Assembly (NCBI RefSeq): GCF_024199945.1
Contig: NZ_JANADP010000001.1
Coordinates: 6,758,001 to 6,822,000, forward strand
DNA length: 64,000 bases
Direction: 5' to 3'
Origin: Bradyrhizobium sp. CCGUVB4N
GTDB lineage: Bacteria > Pseudomonadota > Alphaproteobacteria > Rhizobiales > Xanthobacteraceae
The position numbers were made by a program, and so were the translations under genes. The first letter of the stretch is position 1; the number at the start of each line of letters is the position of its first letter. Shown here one piece after another: positions 34,813 to 44,137 of the stretch. A model generated the notes under the pieces. The model saw nothing but the letters and a program-made list of their open reading frames with translations. It was not told the origin of the DNA and ran no database searches.

Positions 34813-35760
34813 ATGTCGAAGCCTGAAATCCTTCAGATGGGCCCCTATCCGGAATGGGATCAGCTCCCGCTTGATGAAACCTACATCGCGCACCGCTACT
34901 TCGAGGCGGCCGACAAGCCCGCCCTCCTCGCCGAAGTGGGAGCCCGCGTGCGAGCCATCGCTACACGGGGCGAGCTCGGCGCGAACGCGGAACTCATCGC
35001 GGCATGTCCAAAGCTCGAGATCATCTCGATCTACGGCGTCGGCTTCGATGCCGTGCATCTGGACAGCTGCCGGTCGCGCGGCATCCGCGTCACCAACACG
35101 CCGGACGTGCTGACGAAGGACGTGGCCGACCTCGCGATCGCGATGATGCTCGCGCAATGGCGCGGCGTGAACGGTGCCGAGCGCTGGGTGCGGGACGGTT
35201 CATGGGCCGCCAAGGGACTCTATCCCCTGAGGACACGAGCCTGGGGCAAGCGCGCAGGCGTCCTCGGCCTCGGCCGCATCGGGTTTGAGGTGGCGCGCCG
35301 GCTGGCCGGCTTCGACATGGACGTCGCTTATTCCGACATCGAGGCGAAGCCATACGCCGGCGATTGGACCTTCGTCGCCGATCCGGTCGCGCTCGCCGCG
35401 CGTTCGGATGTCCTGTTCGTCACGCTCGCCGCCTCGGCGGCAACGCGGCACATCGTCGGACCTGCGGTTCTTGAAGCGCTCGGCCCCAACGGGCTGCTCG
35501 TCAACGTCTCGCGTGCCTCCAACATCGACGAAGAGGCACTCATCTCGACGCTTGCCGGCGGCAAGCTCGGCGCGGCGGCGCTCGATGTCTTCGAGGGCGA
35601 ACCGAACCTGAACCCGAGATTCCTGGAGCTGCCGAATGTCCTCCTGCAGCCTCACCACGCCTCCGGGACGGTCGAGACCCGCAAGGCGATGGGTCAGTTG
35701 ATGCGCGACAATCTCGCCGCGCATTTCGCTGGCCGCACGCTGCCCAGTCCCATCCTCTGA
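34813..35760 (+). CDS. D-isomer-specific 2-hydroxyacid dehydrogenase
   Basis: The product is 315 residues. The nucleotide motif GVLGLGRIGFEVARRLAGF is near residue 157, followed by VTLAASAATRHIVG and NVSRASNIDEEALI. The catalytic Arg (in NVSRAS), Glu (FEGEPNLN) and His (LLQPHHAS) of the family are all visible. It could act as a glyoxylate/hydroxypyruvate or 2-keto-gluconate reductase. It is divergent from the SDR gene under a shared operator and convergent with the GH31 gene. Confidence 0.9.
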   Translation: MSKPEILQMGPYPEWDQLPLDETYIAHRYFEAADKPALLAEVGARVRAIATRGELGANAELIAACPKLEIISIYGVGFDAVHLDSCRSRGIRVTNTPDVLTKDVADLAIAMMLAQWRGVNGAERWVRDGSWAAKGLYPLRTRAWGKRAGVLGLGRIGFEVARRLAGFDMDVAYSDIEAKPYAGDWTFVADPVALAARSDVLFVTLAASAATRHIVGPAVLEALGPNGLLVNVSRASNIDEEALISTLAGGKLGAAALDVFEGEPNLNPRFLELPNVLLQPHHASGTVETRKAMGQLMRDNLAAHFAGRTLPSPIL

Positions 35761-35848
35761 CTTGTCGACGGGGCACCTGCCGCAGAAGGAACCTTCCACA
35801 CCCGTCCTGCAAGCCGGTGATATAAAGTCGCAGGCAAGCCAGGAGGCC

Positions 35849-37846
35849 CTACACCTCGCGCAATCCTGCAAAAAGCGGTTTGAATTCGCTATCGGTCCGA
35901 TACAACACTGCGGGTCGCCCCAACGGTGCAGCGACCGATATCTCCTGCCCGCCTGTAAATGACTGACCGGTCCAGACATGGATCCAGTCGCTCCCTGCCG
36001 GAAGGTAGAGGCTTCGCTGATCCTGGGAAGCCTGCCAGACGGGCGCGACAAGCAGATCGCGGCCATAGAGATAGCAATCCTGAATGCCGTAGGCTCGCCG
36101 GTCGTCTTCGTGATGGAGGAACAGCGGACGTTGGACCGGAAGGCCCAGACGCGCAGCTTCCAGCGACAAGGTTCTTAGATAAGGCGAGAGGTGAACGTAG
36201 ATCGCAGTCATCCCGGCGAAATGCTTGAGGACCGCTGGATCGCCATCGAGCTGCAGATTGTCACGGGGCCTGTTGCCTTCGTGGCTGCGCATCACGGGCG
36301 TGAAGGCCGCCATCTCGCTCCAACGCATCAGCAACTCGGGCGTGCGCAGATTGCCGAACAGGCTGGTGTAGCCGCCGATGTCGGAGTGATGAAACGCATT
36401 GCCGAGCAATCCCGACGACAGGGCGGCGCAGATCACCGTGACCAGACCGTCATGCCGCGAAAAGTCGACCGATTGATCCCCGGCCCAAAGCCACGGGCAC
36501 GACTTCTGCACACCCGTGAAGCCGGACCGCATGAAGAACACGGCCTCTCCGGTGCGGCCGCGGCTCGCCACCGCCTTCGCGTTCACTTCGGCCCACAGCG
36601 TCGGCCAGAGGTTGTGCGCAAGCCGTGCATCGACGCCGCTGGCGAGACGCACGTCCACCGGCAGATACTCACCGAAATCTGCCATCCAGCCGGACAGACC
36701 ATAGTCGAGCATCTTCTTGCCGATGATTTCCTCGGAAAACCATGCCGCGGCGTCCGGATTGGTGAAATCGACGGTGCCGCAGTGAAACTCGCCGAAGTCG
36801 ATCAGGGCCGTTCGCCCCGAGGCGTCCTTGACGAAGTAACCGGCATTCTCGGCCTCCTCGAACAGCACGCCGTCGTTACAGAGATACGGGTTCACGTAAC
36901 CGAGAAAGCGGATGCCTTGGTCGTGCAATTCGGCGATGCGCTGCCGCAGGCCCGGATAACGCGTCTCGTTGGCCTTCCAGTCCCAGAACAGCCGCGCGCC
37001 AAAGGCGGTCGGCCGGATCCCGACCCAATCCTCGCACCAGAGGCCGGACACCTTGACGCCGGCGGCGCGCATCTTCGCGAGGCGAGTGAACGAATTCGCG
37101 CCATCCTTCAGGCCGACGATCGCGCCGTTGTAGATCCATTCCGGAAGCGGCGGTTGGCGGCCGAAACGACCAGACAGCGTCTCCACCAGCGCGACGAAGG
37201 TCGGAGCGGCAAACAGCTCGATGCGCACCGGAACGGACCAGACTTCGATCTCGTGAAATTCACATTCGCGAAAATCAAACACGCTGTAAGCAGACGTCTC
37301 GACGTGAAGCGCGTAGCGCGCCGACGACAGGTAGGTCGGCTGCGGATAGTTGGTGTGATAGTAGTCGCCACCCGCCTGCCCGGCCACGTCCGCCTTGAAG
37401 GTGATCTCGGTGGTCTTGTCGCGCCCGACACCCGGCTCGGAGCTCCACAGCGGAAACCGCCGGCCACGCAGGTCGAAATAGGAGAATTGCTCGCCGCCAC
37501 CCCAGACATGCTCGTCGCGGTCAGCCGCGACGCGCAGCCAGAATCGGTTCACGGACGGATCGAGCGACCGTAGCGCCAACGCATTGCCTTCGAGCGTCAC
37601 GGCGAGGCGCGGAGGCTGCCCCTTGGCCGCGGACAGCAGGAGCGTGTTGCCGTCGATCTCGGCATGCCCGAGCGGGCAGCGTTCGGCCAGGCGATCTTCG
37701 ATTACGAAGCGGCCGCGGTGCATTTTGATGCTGTCATCGCCTCGGCCGACGAAGAAACACGGCGCCGCAGCACTGTGAGCGAGAATCCGGCGGCCCGACA
37801 TGGAAAGCGCAAAGCCGGATGGGGTTGTCTCGAGTTTCAAGTCCAT
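35849..37846 (-). CDS. yihQ: GH31 glycosidase, probable sulfoquinovosidase (YihQ type)
   Basis: The product is 665 residues; E. coli YihQ has 678. The catalytic nucleophile is Asp390 in GWMADFGEYLP and the acid/base Asp457 in WAGDQSVDFS. The residues that bind the sulfonate in YihQ (R301, W304, Y508 there) have matches in R285 and W288 (ARLFWDW) and Y493 (DIGGYTS). The spacings Asp390-Asp457 (67) and Asp457-Tyr493 (36) equal those of YihQ. It would release sulfoquinovose from sulfoquinovosyl glycerides, derived from plant sulfolipid. No signal peptide is seen, so it acts in the cytoplasm on an imported substrate. It is the last gene of the ABC operon. A plain alpha-glucosidase is the alternative. 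Confidence 0.85.
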   Translation of the reverse strand: MDLKLETTPSGFALSMSGRRILAHSAAAPCFFVGRGDDSIKMHRGRFVIEDRLAERCPLGHAEIDGNTLLLSAAKGQPPRLAVTLEGNALALRSLDPSVNRFWLRVAADRDEHVWGGGEQFSYFDLRGRRFPLWSSEPGVGRDKTTEITFKADVAGQAGGDYYHTNYPQPTYLSSARYALHVETSAYSVFDFRECEFHEIEVWSVPVRIELFAAPTFVALVETLSGRFGRQPPLPEWIYNGAIVGLKDGANSFTRLAKMRAAGVKVSGLWCEDWVGIRPTAFGARLFWDWKANETRYPGLRQRIAELHDQGIRFLGYVNPYLCNDGVLFEEAENAGYFVKDASGRTALIDFGEFHCGTVDFTNPDAAAWFSEEIIGKKMLDYGLSGWMADFGEYLPVDVRLASGVDARLAHNLWPTLWAEVNAKAVASRGRTGEAVFFMRSGFTGVQKSCPWLWAGDQSVDFSRHDGLVTVICAALSSGLLGNAFHHSDIGGYTSLFGNLRTPELLMRWSEMAAFTPVMRSHEGNRPRDNLQLDGDPAVLKHFAGMTAIYVHLSPYLRTLSLEAARLGLPVQRPLFLHHEDDRRAYGIQDCYLYGRDLLVAPVWQASQDQRSLYLPAGSDWIHVWTGQSFTGGQEISVAAPLGRPAVLYRTDSEFKPLFAGLREV

Positions 37847-37863
37847 TCCACTTGGCCTTTCCG

Positions 37864-38718
37864 TCAGCCCTTGATGCCGCCTGCGGTCAGCCCCGAGACG
37901 ACGCGCTCCTGGAAGATCACGATCAGAATTGCGATAGGCACGATGCCGACGACGAGCGCAGCCGAGATCACCGGCCAGGGAAACGCAAACTCACCCTGAT
38001 AGAGCTGGATGCCGACCGGCAGCGTCCGCAATCCGGGATTGGAGTTGAACGACAAGGCCAATAGGAATTCGTCCCAGGCGTTGACGAAGGCGAGGATGCC
38101 GGCAGTGAAGACGCCTGGTGCCGACAGCGGCACCACAACCCTGAACAGCGCGCCAAATCGCGTGCAGCCGTCGATCATGGCGGCATTCTCCAGATCGCGC
38201 GGGATGCCTTCGAAGAACGACGTCAGCACCAGGGTGCACACGGGCAGGCTGAGCACAGTGTAGGGCAGGATCAGCGCCGTCCACGAGTTGAGCAAATTGA
38301 GCGCACGCATCGTCTCGAACAAGGGGACCAGCAGCGTCACCAGCGGAAAGGTCGAGACCGCGATGATGACGGACATGATCAGCCCCCTGAACCGCAGGTT
38401 CAGCCGCGCCAGCGCATAGGCCGCGAGAACCGACACCAGAAGCGTGAGCGCAGTCGAGAGCAGCGCGACCATAAAACTATTGAACAAGAAGATGAGCAGC
38501 GGCTGGTCGGAGAACGCCTGGATGTAGTTCCGCAGCGTCGCCGCGTGCGGCAGCCAGGTGATCGGCTTCTGCGTGAGTTCAGCCTCGGTCTTGAATGAGG
38601 TCAGCAGGATCCACAGCGCCGGAAACAGGCCGTTGACGACGAGAATGAGCGCGGCAATGGCGCGGAGCGGTTTTCCCGACAGGACCGAGTTGAGGGTGGA
38701 GGCGACCGCCGTGCTCAC
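37864..38718 (-). CDS. ABC transporter permease, MalG type (sulfoquinovosidase operon)
   Basis: The start is GTG 38718, overlapping the upstream permease stop as GTGA (284 residues); a longer open frame upstream is only the other gene's opposite reading. Six membrane segments are seen and the EAA loop is DLENAAMIDGCTRFGALFRV near residue 185. The C-terminus is VVSGLTAGGIKG. With the MalF-type partner and the ATPase at 41009 it forms a CUT1 importer, probably for sulfoquinovosyl glycerol or a related glycoside. Confidence 0.9.
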   Translation of the reverse strand: MSTAVASTLNSVLSGKPLRAIAALILVVNGLFPALWILLTSFKTEAELTQKPITWLPHAATLRNYIQAFSDQPLLIFLFNSFMVALLSTALTLLVSVLAAYALARLNLRFRGLIMSVIIAVSTFPLVTLLVPLFETMRALNLLNSWTALILPYTVLSLPVCTLVLTSFFEGIPRDLENAAMIDGCTRFGALFRVVVPLSAPGVFTAGILAFVNAWDEFLLALSFNSNPGLRTLPVGIQLYQGEFAFPWPVISAALVVGIVPIAILIVIFQERVVSGLTAGGIKG

Positions 38719-39662
38719 GCTGCGGCCCCGCTGCTGCGGATCATCCGCAGGTAGAGCGCCGTGACGAGCATCGACAGTCCGAACATCACCACCGCGAGCG
38801 CCGATCCGTAGCCGAGGTCGAGGAACGACACGGTATTCTGGTGGATGTACATGGCGAGCGTCGCGGTTTCGGTGCCCGGCCCGCCGCCTGTCATCATGTA
38901 GGGAATGTCGAAAGTCTGCAGCGCAGTGATGGTGCGGAAGATCAGCGCGACCACGATGGTGGGCTTGAGCAGCGGCAGCGTGATCTCGAAGAACTGCCGC
39001 ACGCGGCCGGCGCCGTCGACGTCCGCGGCCTCGTAAAGCGAACGTGGAATGGTCTGCAGGCCCGCGAGAATGATCATTGCCATGAAGGACGAGGCCTTCC
39101 AGATGATCGCAAGGCAGATCGCGGCGAAGGCGAGACGCGGCGAGTTGAACCAGATCACGGTGGGCAAACCGATCCGGTTGAGCACATCGTTGACGACGCC
39201 ATACTCGGAATGGAAGAACCAGCCGAAGATCAGGCCGGCGAAGGAGAGCGGCAGTGCCCAGGGGATCAACAGCGAGAGCCGCACCGGCCATTTCATCTGG
39301 AACGGCAAATTGGCGAGCAGCGCCAGCGCGAACCCGACGACGAGCGAGCCGGGCACGGTGATGAGCGTGATCAGCACCGTGTTCCAGGTCGCCTGCCAGA
39401 ACACGGGATCGTCAGGCATCTGCCTGAAGTTCGCAAGGCCGGCAAAGCGCGCCAGCAGGCCCGACGTCAGCGACAGGTCGAGAAAGCTGGTGTAGATCAG
39501 CCGCGACACCGGATAGACGATCATCACCCCGAGCAGAATCGCGGCGGGCAAGAACAGCAGCACCGCAAGCGTGGTGTCGTCCGGATCGAACCAGCGCGAC
39601 AGAAACGCACGTCGTGCGGTAGCGCCGCCCGCTCCGTTCTTGACCGTGGATGTCGTTGTCAT
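38715..39662 (-). CDS. ABC transporter permease, MalF type (sulfoquinovosidase operon)
   Basis: The ATG at 39662 starts MTTTSTVKNGAGG, and the product is 315 residues. A long cytoplasmic N-terminus leads to the first membrane segment (AVLLFLPAAILLGVMIVYP). The EAA loop LYEAADVDGAGRVRQFFEI is near residue 215. It starts 29 bases after the binding-protein stop and overlaps the next permease gene. Confidence 0.9.
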   Translation of the reverse strand: MTTTSTVKNGAGGATARRAFLSRWFDPDDTTLAVLLFLPAAILLGVMIVYPVSRLIYTSFLDLSLTSGLLARFAGLANFRQMPDDPVFWQATWNTVLITLITVPGSLVVGFALALLANLPFQMKWPVRLSLLIPWALPLSFAGLIFGWFFHSEYGVVNDVLNRIGLPTVIWFNSPRLAFAAICLAIIWKASSFMAMIILAGLQTIPRSLYEAADVDGAGRVRQFFEITLPLLKPTIVVALIFRTITALQTFDIPYMMTGGGPGTETATLAMYIHQNTVSFLDLGYGSALAVVMFGLSMLVTALYLRMIRSSGAAA

Positions 39663-39691
39663 GCAGACCAACCCGGATGTGCTGGACGCCG

Positions 39692-40933
39692 TTAGCGGAT
39701 GATCCGCTTGAGGCGCGCCTCGATCTTGGCCGCGCCGTCCGCCGGCGTTGTGGCACCCGCCAGCACCGCGTTGACCGTGGTGCGGATCGCTTCGCTGACC
39801 TCGTTGTAACGCGGCGTCACGGGTCGCGGTTTTGCGGTCTCGACGATCGCCTGAGCATCGGCGAACCATGGCACCGCCTTGGTTACGTCGGCGTCCTTGT
39901 AGAGCGTGCCGTAGGTCGGCAGCAGCGAGCCGTTGATGGCCACGTATTTGGAGACCTCGGGGCTCGACAGATACGCCACCAGCTTCTTGGCTTCCTCCTG
40001 GTTCTTGGAAAAGGCGGACACACCCCACTCCCAGCCGCCGAGGCAGGTCGCCTGCTCGCCGCCCTTGACCGCCGGAAGCCGCGCGACACCGACCTTGCCG
40101 GCCACGGCGGACTCGGCGCCTTGCGACATCGCCCAGGCGTACGCCCAGTTCACCGCGAACAGGACGTTGCCGGCCTGAAACTCCTTGCGCGTGTCGTCGG
40201 TTGCAACCTCGGCGATGTTCTTCTTGGCGACGCCGCTGTCGGCAAAGCCCTTCCAGAGCGCCAGCGACTTCGTCGCGGCGTCACGATCGAAATCGAGCTT
40301 GCCGTCCTTGGTCACCACCTTGCCCTGGCTCCAATACGGCACGAGGAAGGTGCAGACCGCGCCTTCGATCGCCTTGCCCTGGAAAGACAGGCCCTGCAGG
40401 TTCGGATTCTTCTCGCCGTCCTCGACCTTCTTGGCGGCGTCCGCGAGCTCGTCCCAGGTCTTTGGCGGCTGCAGCCCGTATTTGTCGAGCAGGTCCTTGC
40501 GATAATAGAGGAACATGGAATCGGCAAAGGCGGGAAGCGCGACCACCTTGCCGTCGACCGTGTTCGCCTCGGCATAGGCGCGCAGATAAGAAGACATGTC
40601 GCTTGCGATCGGGCTGGTCCAGCCCGCGGCCGCGAACTGCGCCGGCCGGATCACGTCGAGCATCAGCACGTCGAGCGAGGAATCCTTCGCCGTGAGCACC
40701 GTGTTGAGATATTGCGCCTGCAGATCCGAGGTCGTGCCGCCGAGCTCAATACTGACCTTCACCCCGGGATTGCGCGCCTCGTATTGATCGAGCAGCGTGC
40801 GCCAGATGCCGGGCTGCCCCTGGCTGGTGACGAAGACCTTCAAATTGGTCTCGGCGGCGGCGCCGGTTGCGAATGCGAACGCTGCGCAGCCGAACAGCCA
40901 TCCCGCTAACTTTGAAATGCGTGCCACACTCAT
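39692..40933 (-). CDS. Extracellular solute-binding protein (sulfoquinovosidase operon)
   Basis: The product is 413 residues. The signal peptide has the core LAGWLFGCAAFAFATGAAA and is cleaved near residue 28. The mature part starts TNLKVFVTSQGQPG and shows CUT1 features (DVLMLDVIRPAQFA). Position in the operon with a YihQ-type enzyme suggests a sulfoquinovosyl glycerol-binding role like that of SmoF in Agrobacterium. I cannot confirm sulfonate-binding residues by eye. Confidence 0.9.
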   Translation of the reverse strand: MSVARISKLAGWLFGCAAFAFATGAAAETNLKVFVTSQGQPGIWRTLLDQYEARNPGVKVSIELGGTTSDLQAQYLNTVLTAKDSSLDVLMLDVIRPAQFAAAGWTSPIASDMSSYLRAYAEANTVDGKVVALPAFADSMFLYYRKDLLDKYGLQPPKTWDELADAAKKVEDGEKNPNLQGLSFQGKAIEGAVCTFLVPYWSQGKVVTKDGKLDFDRDAATKSLALWKGFADSGVAKKNIAEVATDDTRKEFQAGNVLFAVNWAYAWAMSQGAESAVAGKVGVARLPAVKGGEQATCLGGWEWGVSAFSKNQEEAKKLVAYLSSPEVSKYVAINGSLLPTYGTLYKDADVTKAVPWFADAQAIVETAKPRPVTPRYNEVSEAIRTTVNAVLAGATTPADGAAKIEARLKRIIR

Positions 40934-41008
40934 ATTGTCCTCCCGGAAAAGCTCGCCGCTTGCTCGCGACGTTGCTGGCTTGTCGTCGATGGCCTCGCTG
41001 CGCCCGTT

Positions 41009-42082
41009 CTATTGCAAGGCGCGCTCCGTCTCCGCATCGAACAGGTGAATTTTGGCGGGGTCCAGCCCCAGCTTGATGGCCTGACCGGCCTGCGGCCGAA
41101 GCTCGGGCGGCAGCCGCGCGGTCAAGGTCGCGCCGCCCACCGTAAAATGCACCAGCGTGTCGGAGCCAAGCGGCTCGACGACCTGAACCTGGCTGTCGAG
41201 GCCGACATCGGACGCGCCCGGCGTAAAATGCTCGGGCCTGATGCCGACGATGAATTCGCGCCCGTCAACTGCCGAAAGGCCAGCGCCGGCGAGGCCCGCG
41301 AGCGGCAAACGGTTGCCATCGGCGAAATCGAGATAACCCTGAGTGGCCTTGGCCTTGGCAAAGTTCATGGAGGGAGCGCCGACGAAGCCACCGACGAAAA
41401 CGCTCCCGGGATTGTTGTAGACCTCTTCCGGCGTTCCGATCTGCTCGATGTCGCCCCCGCGCAGGATGACGATGCGATCGGCCAGGGTCATCGCCTCGAC
41501 CTGATCGTGGGTGACGTAGACGATGGTGGTGCCGATCGTCTGGTGCAGCCGCTTGATCTCGGTGCGGACCTGACCGCGTAGCTTTGCGTCGAGATTGGAC
41601 AGCGGCTCATCGAACAGAAAGACCTGCGGCCGCCGCACGATGGCCCGGCCCATCGCAACCCGCTGCCGCTGGCCGCCGGAGAGCTGTCCCGGGCGCCGGT
41701 CGAGCAGATGGGTGATGCCGAGCATCTCCGCCGCGTCGCGGATCTTGGCGGCCGCATCCGTCGCGTTCGCGCCGCGTACCTTGAGGCTAAAGCCCATGTT
41801 CTCGCGCACCGTCTTGTGCGGGTAGAGCGCGTAGTCCTGGAACACCATAGCGATGTCGCGCTCGCGCGGCGGCAGATCGTTGACGATGCGGTCGCCGATC
41901 CGGATCTCGCCACCACTGATGCGTTCGAGGCCGGCGATCATCCGCAACGTGGTCGACTTGCCGCAACCGGACGGACCGACCAGCACCAGGAATTCGCCGT
42001 CGACGATCTCAAGGTCAATGGCCTTCACGACGCGGAACGCGCCGTAGCTCTTCTCAAGCTTGCGCAGGCTGACCGAAGCCAT
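41009..42082 (-). CDS. Sugar ABC transporter ATP-binding protein (UgpC/MsmX type)
   Basis: The product is 357 residues. Walker A GPSGCGKST, signature LSGGQRQRVAMGRAI and Walker B VFLFDEPLSNLDA are intact, and a C-terminal TOBE domain follows from about residue 240. It is the first gene of the minus-strand operon ATPase - binding protein - MalF - MalG - GH31. This class of ATPase is often shared between importers, so it may also serve the ThuA-operon importer, which has none. Confidence 0.93.
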   Translation of the reverse strand: MASVSLRKLEKSYGAFRVVKAIDLEIVDGEFLVLVGPSGCGKSTTLRMIAGLERISGGEIRIGDRIVNDLPPRERDIAMVFQDYALYPHKTVRENMGFSLKVRGANATDAAAKIRDAAEMLGITHLLDRRPGQLSGGQRQRVAMGRAIVRRPQVFLFDEPLSNLDAKLRGQVRTEIKRLHQTIGTTIVYVTHDQVEAMTLADRIVILRGGDIEQIGTPEEVYNNPGSVFVGGFVGAPSMNFAKAKATQGYLDFADGNRLPLAGLAGAGLSAVDGREFIVGIRPEHFTPGASDVGLDSQVQVVEPLGSDTLVHFTVGGATLTARLPPELRPQAGQAIKLGLDPAKIHLFDAETERALQ

Positions 42083-42133
42083 GAGCCGTGTCTCCCGTCC
42101 CGACGGTTCTTGAAGCCGTGGTGATAGCCGATA

Positions 42134-42143
42134 GTAGCGCTAC
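42134..42143. promoter_or_regulatory. Candidate LacI operator 1 (ATPase side)
   Basis: gtagcgctac is a perfect 10-base palindrome 51 bases upstream of the ATPase start. It shares the tagcgcta core with the site at 42283-42298. Confidence 0.5.
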
Positions 42144-42282
42144 GATTTTTGGAAATCAACGACCGAGCCGCACCAACTGATCCAGAGGATAAGGGGGCAT
42201 AGTCCTGTTCTATCTAGCTGATAACAATAGAAATATCCCCTTATTGGAAAACATGATTGTATCAATCGGACGCTTCAGCTAT

Positions 42283-42298
42283 ATAATAGCGCTATTAT
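42283..42298. promoter_or_regulatory. Candidate LacI operator 2 (regulator side)
   Basis: ataatagcgctattat is a perfect 16-base palindrome 16 bases before the LacI start at 42315. The pair of sites about 150 bases apart in the AT-rich divergent region would fit repression by looping and autoregulation. Confidence 0.6.
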
Positions 42299-42314
42299 TC
42301 GAGCCACTGTAGAG

Positions 42315-43355
42315 ATGGCGGCACCAAAGCCCATACGCACCCGGCGCAAGATGCAACGGGTCACGATCATGGATGTGGCGGCGCGCGCGGAGCTGTCGCC
42401 CTCCACGGTATCCCTCTATTTCAGAAAGCCCGATGCGGTCTCGGCGGCGGCAAGCGAGTCGATTGCACGCGCCATCGAAGCGCTCGACTACGTGCCGAAC
42501 CTGATGGCCGGAGGCCTGGCGGCGGCCTCATCGCGCGTCGTGAGCATCATCGTGCCATCCGTCCGCAATGCGTTCTTCGCCGAGACCGTCGCGGCCCTGC
42601 AGGACGAGCTCGGCAAGCAGCGACTTCAGGTGATGCTCAGCCACACTGAGTACAAAGAGCACGACGAGGAGAATCTGGTCCGCACGGCACTCTCCTGGGC
42701 CCCCGCCGCTGTCGTCTTGACCGGTCTCTCGCATAGCACCGCAACGCGCAGGCTGCTCCGCGACAGCAAGGTGCCAGTTGTCGAAATCTGGGAGCTCGGC
42801 TCCCCGACCATGGACATGGCAGTCGGTTTTCACCACGGCCAGGTCGGTCAGACCGCTGCGTCGCATCTGTTGCAGCGAGGACGCAAGCGACTGTTGTTTC
42901 TTGGTGCCCGGCTCCATGAGGATCGCCGCGCGGCGCGGCGGGCCCAGGGCTTCGTCGAGACGGCGCGAAACGCACCTGACGTCACCGCAGAGATCATCCA
43001 GCACCCTGCGCCGGCGAGCGCAGAGGTCGGCGCGATGCTGCTCGGTGAGGCCATGCATCGCTTTCCGCACGTCGATGGGATTGCCTGCTCGAACGACCAC
43101 ATCGCCCTCGGCGTGATCTTCGAATGCCAGCGGCTGGGCATTGCCATCCCCGATCGCCTATCGGTGGTGGGCTTCGGCGATTTGAGCTTCAGCGCGTCCG
43201 CAAATCCGTCGCTTACGACGATCCGCCCTCCCGGCGACCTGATCGGGAAGGAAGCCGCGCGGCTGATCATCGCACGGCTCCTGCACCCCGACGCCAAGTC
43301 GGAACAGGCCGTCATCGATACGCGCTTCACCCTGCTCCATCGGCAAAGCAGCTGA
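42315..43355 (+). CDS. LacI-family regulator of the sulfoquinovosidase operon
   Basis: The product is 346 residues. The helix-turn-helix is TIMDVAARAELSPSTVSLYF at about residues 17-36; the last positions (SLYF in place of SRAL) are unusual in the recognition and hinge region. A complete effector domain follows. It is divergent from the importer operon, with two palindromes in the shared intergenic region. The inducer is probably the imported sugar or a breakdown product. Confidence 0.88.
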   Translation: MAAPKPIRTRRKMQRVTIMDVAARAELSPSTVSLYFRKPDAVSAAASESIARAIEALDYVPNLMAGGLAAASSRVVSIIVPSVRNAFFAETVAALQDELGKQRLQVMLSHTEYKEHDEENLVRTALSWAPAAVVLTGLSHSTATRRLLRDSKVPVVEIWELGSPTMDMAVGFHHGQVGQTAASHLLQRGRKRLLFLGARLHEDRRAARRAQGFVETARNAPDVTAEIIQHPAPASAEVGAMLLGEAMHRFPHVDGIACSNDHIALGVIFECQRLGIAIPDRLSVVGFGDLSFSASANPSLTTIRPPGDLIGKEAARLIIARLLHPDAKSEQAVIDTRFTLLHRQSS

Positions 43356-43385
43356 CGATCGGCAAGACGTCGCTTCTGCCGATCG
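43356..43385. terminator. Stem-loop between convergent LacI and HpaI-type aldolase genes
   Basis: cgatcggca and tgccgatcg form a perfect 9-base-pair stem with a 12-base loop, starting right after the LacI stop codon. There is no clear T-run, so termination would be weak or assisted. The position between convergent genes fits a bidirectional terminator. Confidence 0.4.
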
Positions 43386-43423
43386 GCGCATCCCCGCGTG
43401 GCGCGCGTCCCGACGCCGCAAGC

Positions 43424-44125
43424 TTACCGGCCAAGCGCTTTCTTGATTCCGGCGAGACCAATCCGCAGGAATGGGTCCGAATGGATGTAGAAATATTTGA
43501 CGCCGCGCCCGAGCCAGAACGGCAGTTCCTCTGATGTCACCAGCGTCCCGGCGATCTTGCCCGCCGCGCAAATCTTTTTCACGGCAAACTCGACCCGATC
43601 GATCACTGCTTGGGGCCTCGGTTCACCGAACGCAGGGGCCGGCGGATATCCCATGTTCTGAGAGAGATCGCCGGGGCCAATGAAGAACACGTCAATGCCC
43701 TCCACCGCGAGAAGCTGATCGATATTGTCGATTGCCTGAGGCGTCTCGATCATCGCGATGATCAACCGCTTCTGGTGGTCGGCGGGACAGGCGTATCGCA
43801 CAGCATCGACGATTGCGCGCGCCTGCTCCGCCGTGTCGACCATTGGCACCATGAGGCCATCAGCGCCCGCATTGAGGTAGCGGATGAGCACTGGCCGCTC
43901 ATGCGAATGCGGGCGCACGATCGCCGCGCCGCCTGCACCACGGATGACTTGCGCTGCCACGCGCACGTCCTCGAAACTCCAGGTGCCGTGCTCGCAATCG
44001 ACGAATATGGCGTCTGCCCCGAGCTCGATGAGCCGGACCGCCAATCCCGACGAGGCATGATGCGGCGTGAGCATCGTCACCGCCTCGCCCTTGGCAAGAC
44101 GTTCGCGCAGCCTGGCTCCGTTCAT
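43424..44125 (-). CDS. HpcH/HpaI-family aldolase
   Basis: The product is 233 residues. Motifs are FVDCEHGTWSFED (near residue 42), a VRPHSHE loop with the catalytic Arg, MIETPQAIDNI with the metal-ligand Glu, and FFIGPGDLSQNMG with the metal-ligand Asp. Such class II enzymes cleave 2-keto-3-deoxy sugar acids or 2,4-dihydroxy-hept-2-enedioate. It is the last gene of the hydantoinase operon, 12 bases after the SDR gene. Closeness to the sulfoquinovosidase locus also raises the option of a 2-keto-3-deoxy-sulfo-sugar-acid aldolase, but it lies in a different transcription unit. Confidence 0.87.
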   Translation of the reverse strand: MNGARLRERLAKGEAVTMLTPHHASSGLAVRLIELGADAIFVDCEHGTWSFEDVRVAAQVIRGAGGAAIVRPHSHERPVLIRYLNAGADGLMVPMVDTAEQARAIVDAVRYACPADHQKRLIIAMIETPQAIDNIDQLLAVEGIDVFFIGPGDLSQNMGYPPAPAFGEPRPQAVIDRVEFAVKKICAAGKIAGTLVTSEELPFWLGRGVKYFYIHSDPFLRIGLAGIKKALGR

Positions 44126-44137
44126 GGGAAGTCCTCT

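Noticed and set aside
39650..40909. 419-codon + strand open frame opposite a binding-protein gene
   Set aside because: It has no family motif and the opposite strand encodes a binding protein with signal peptide.
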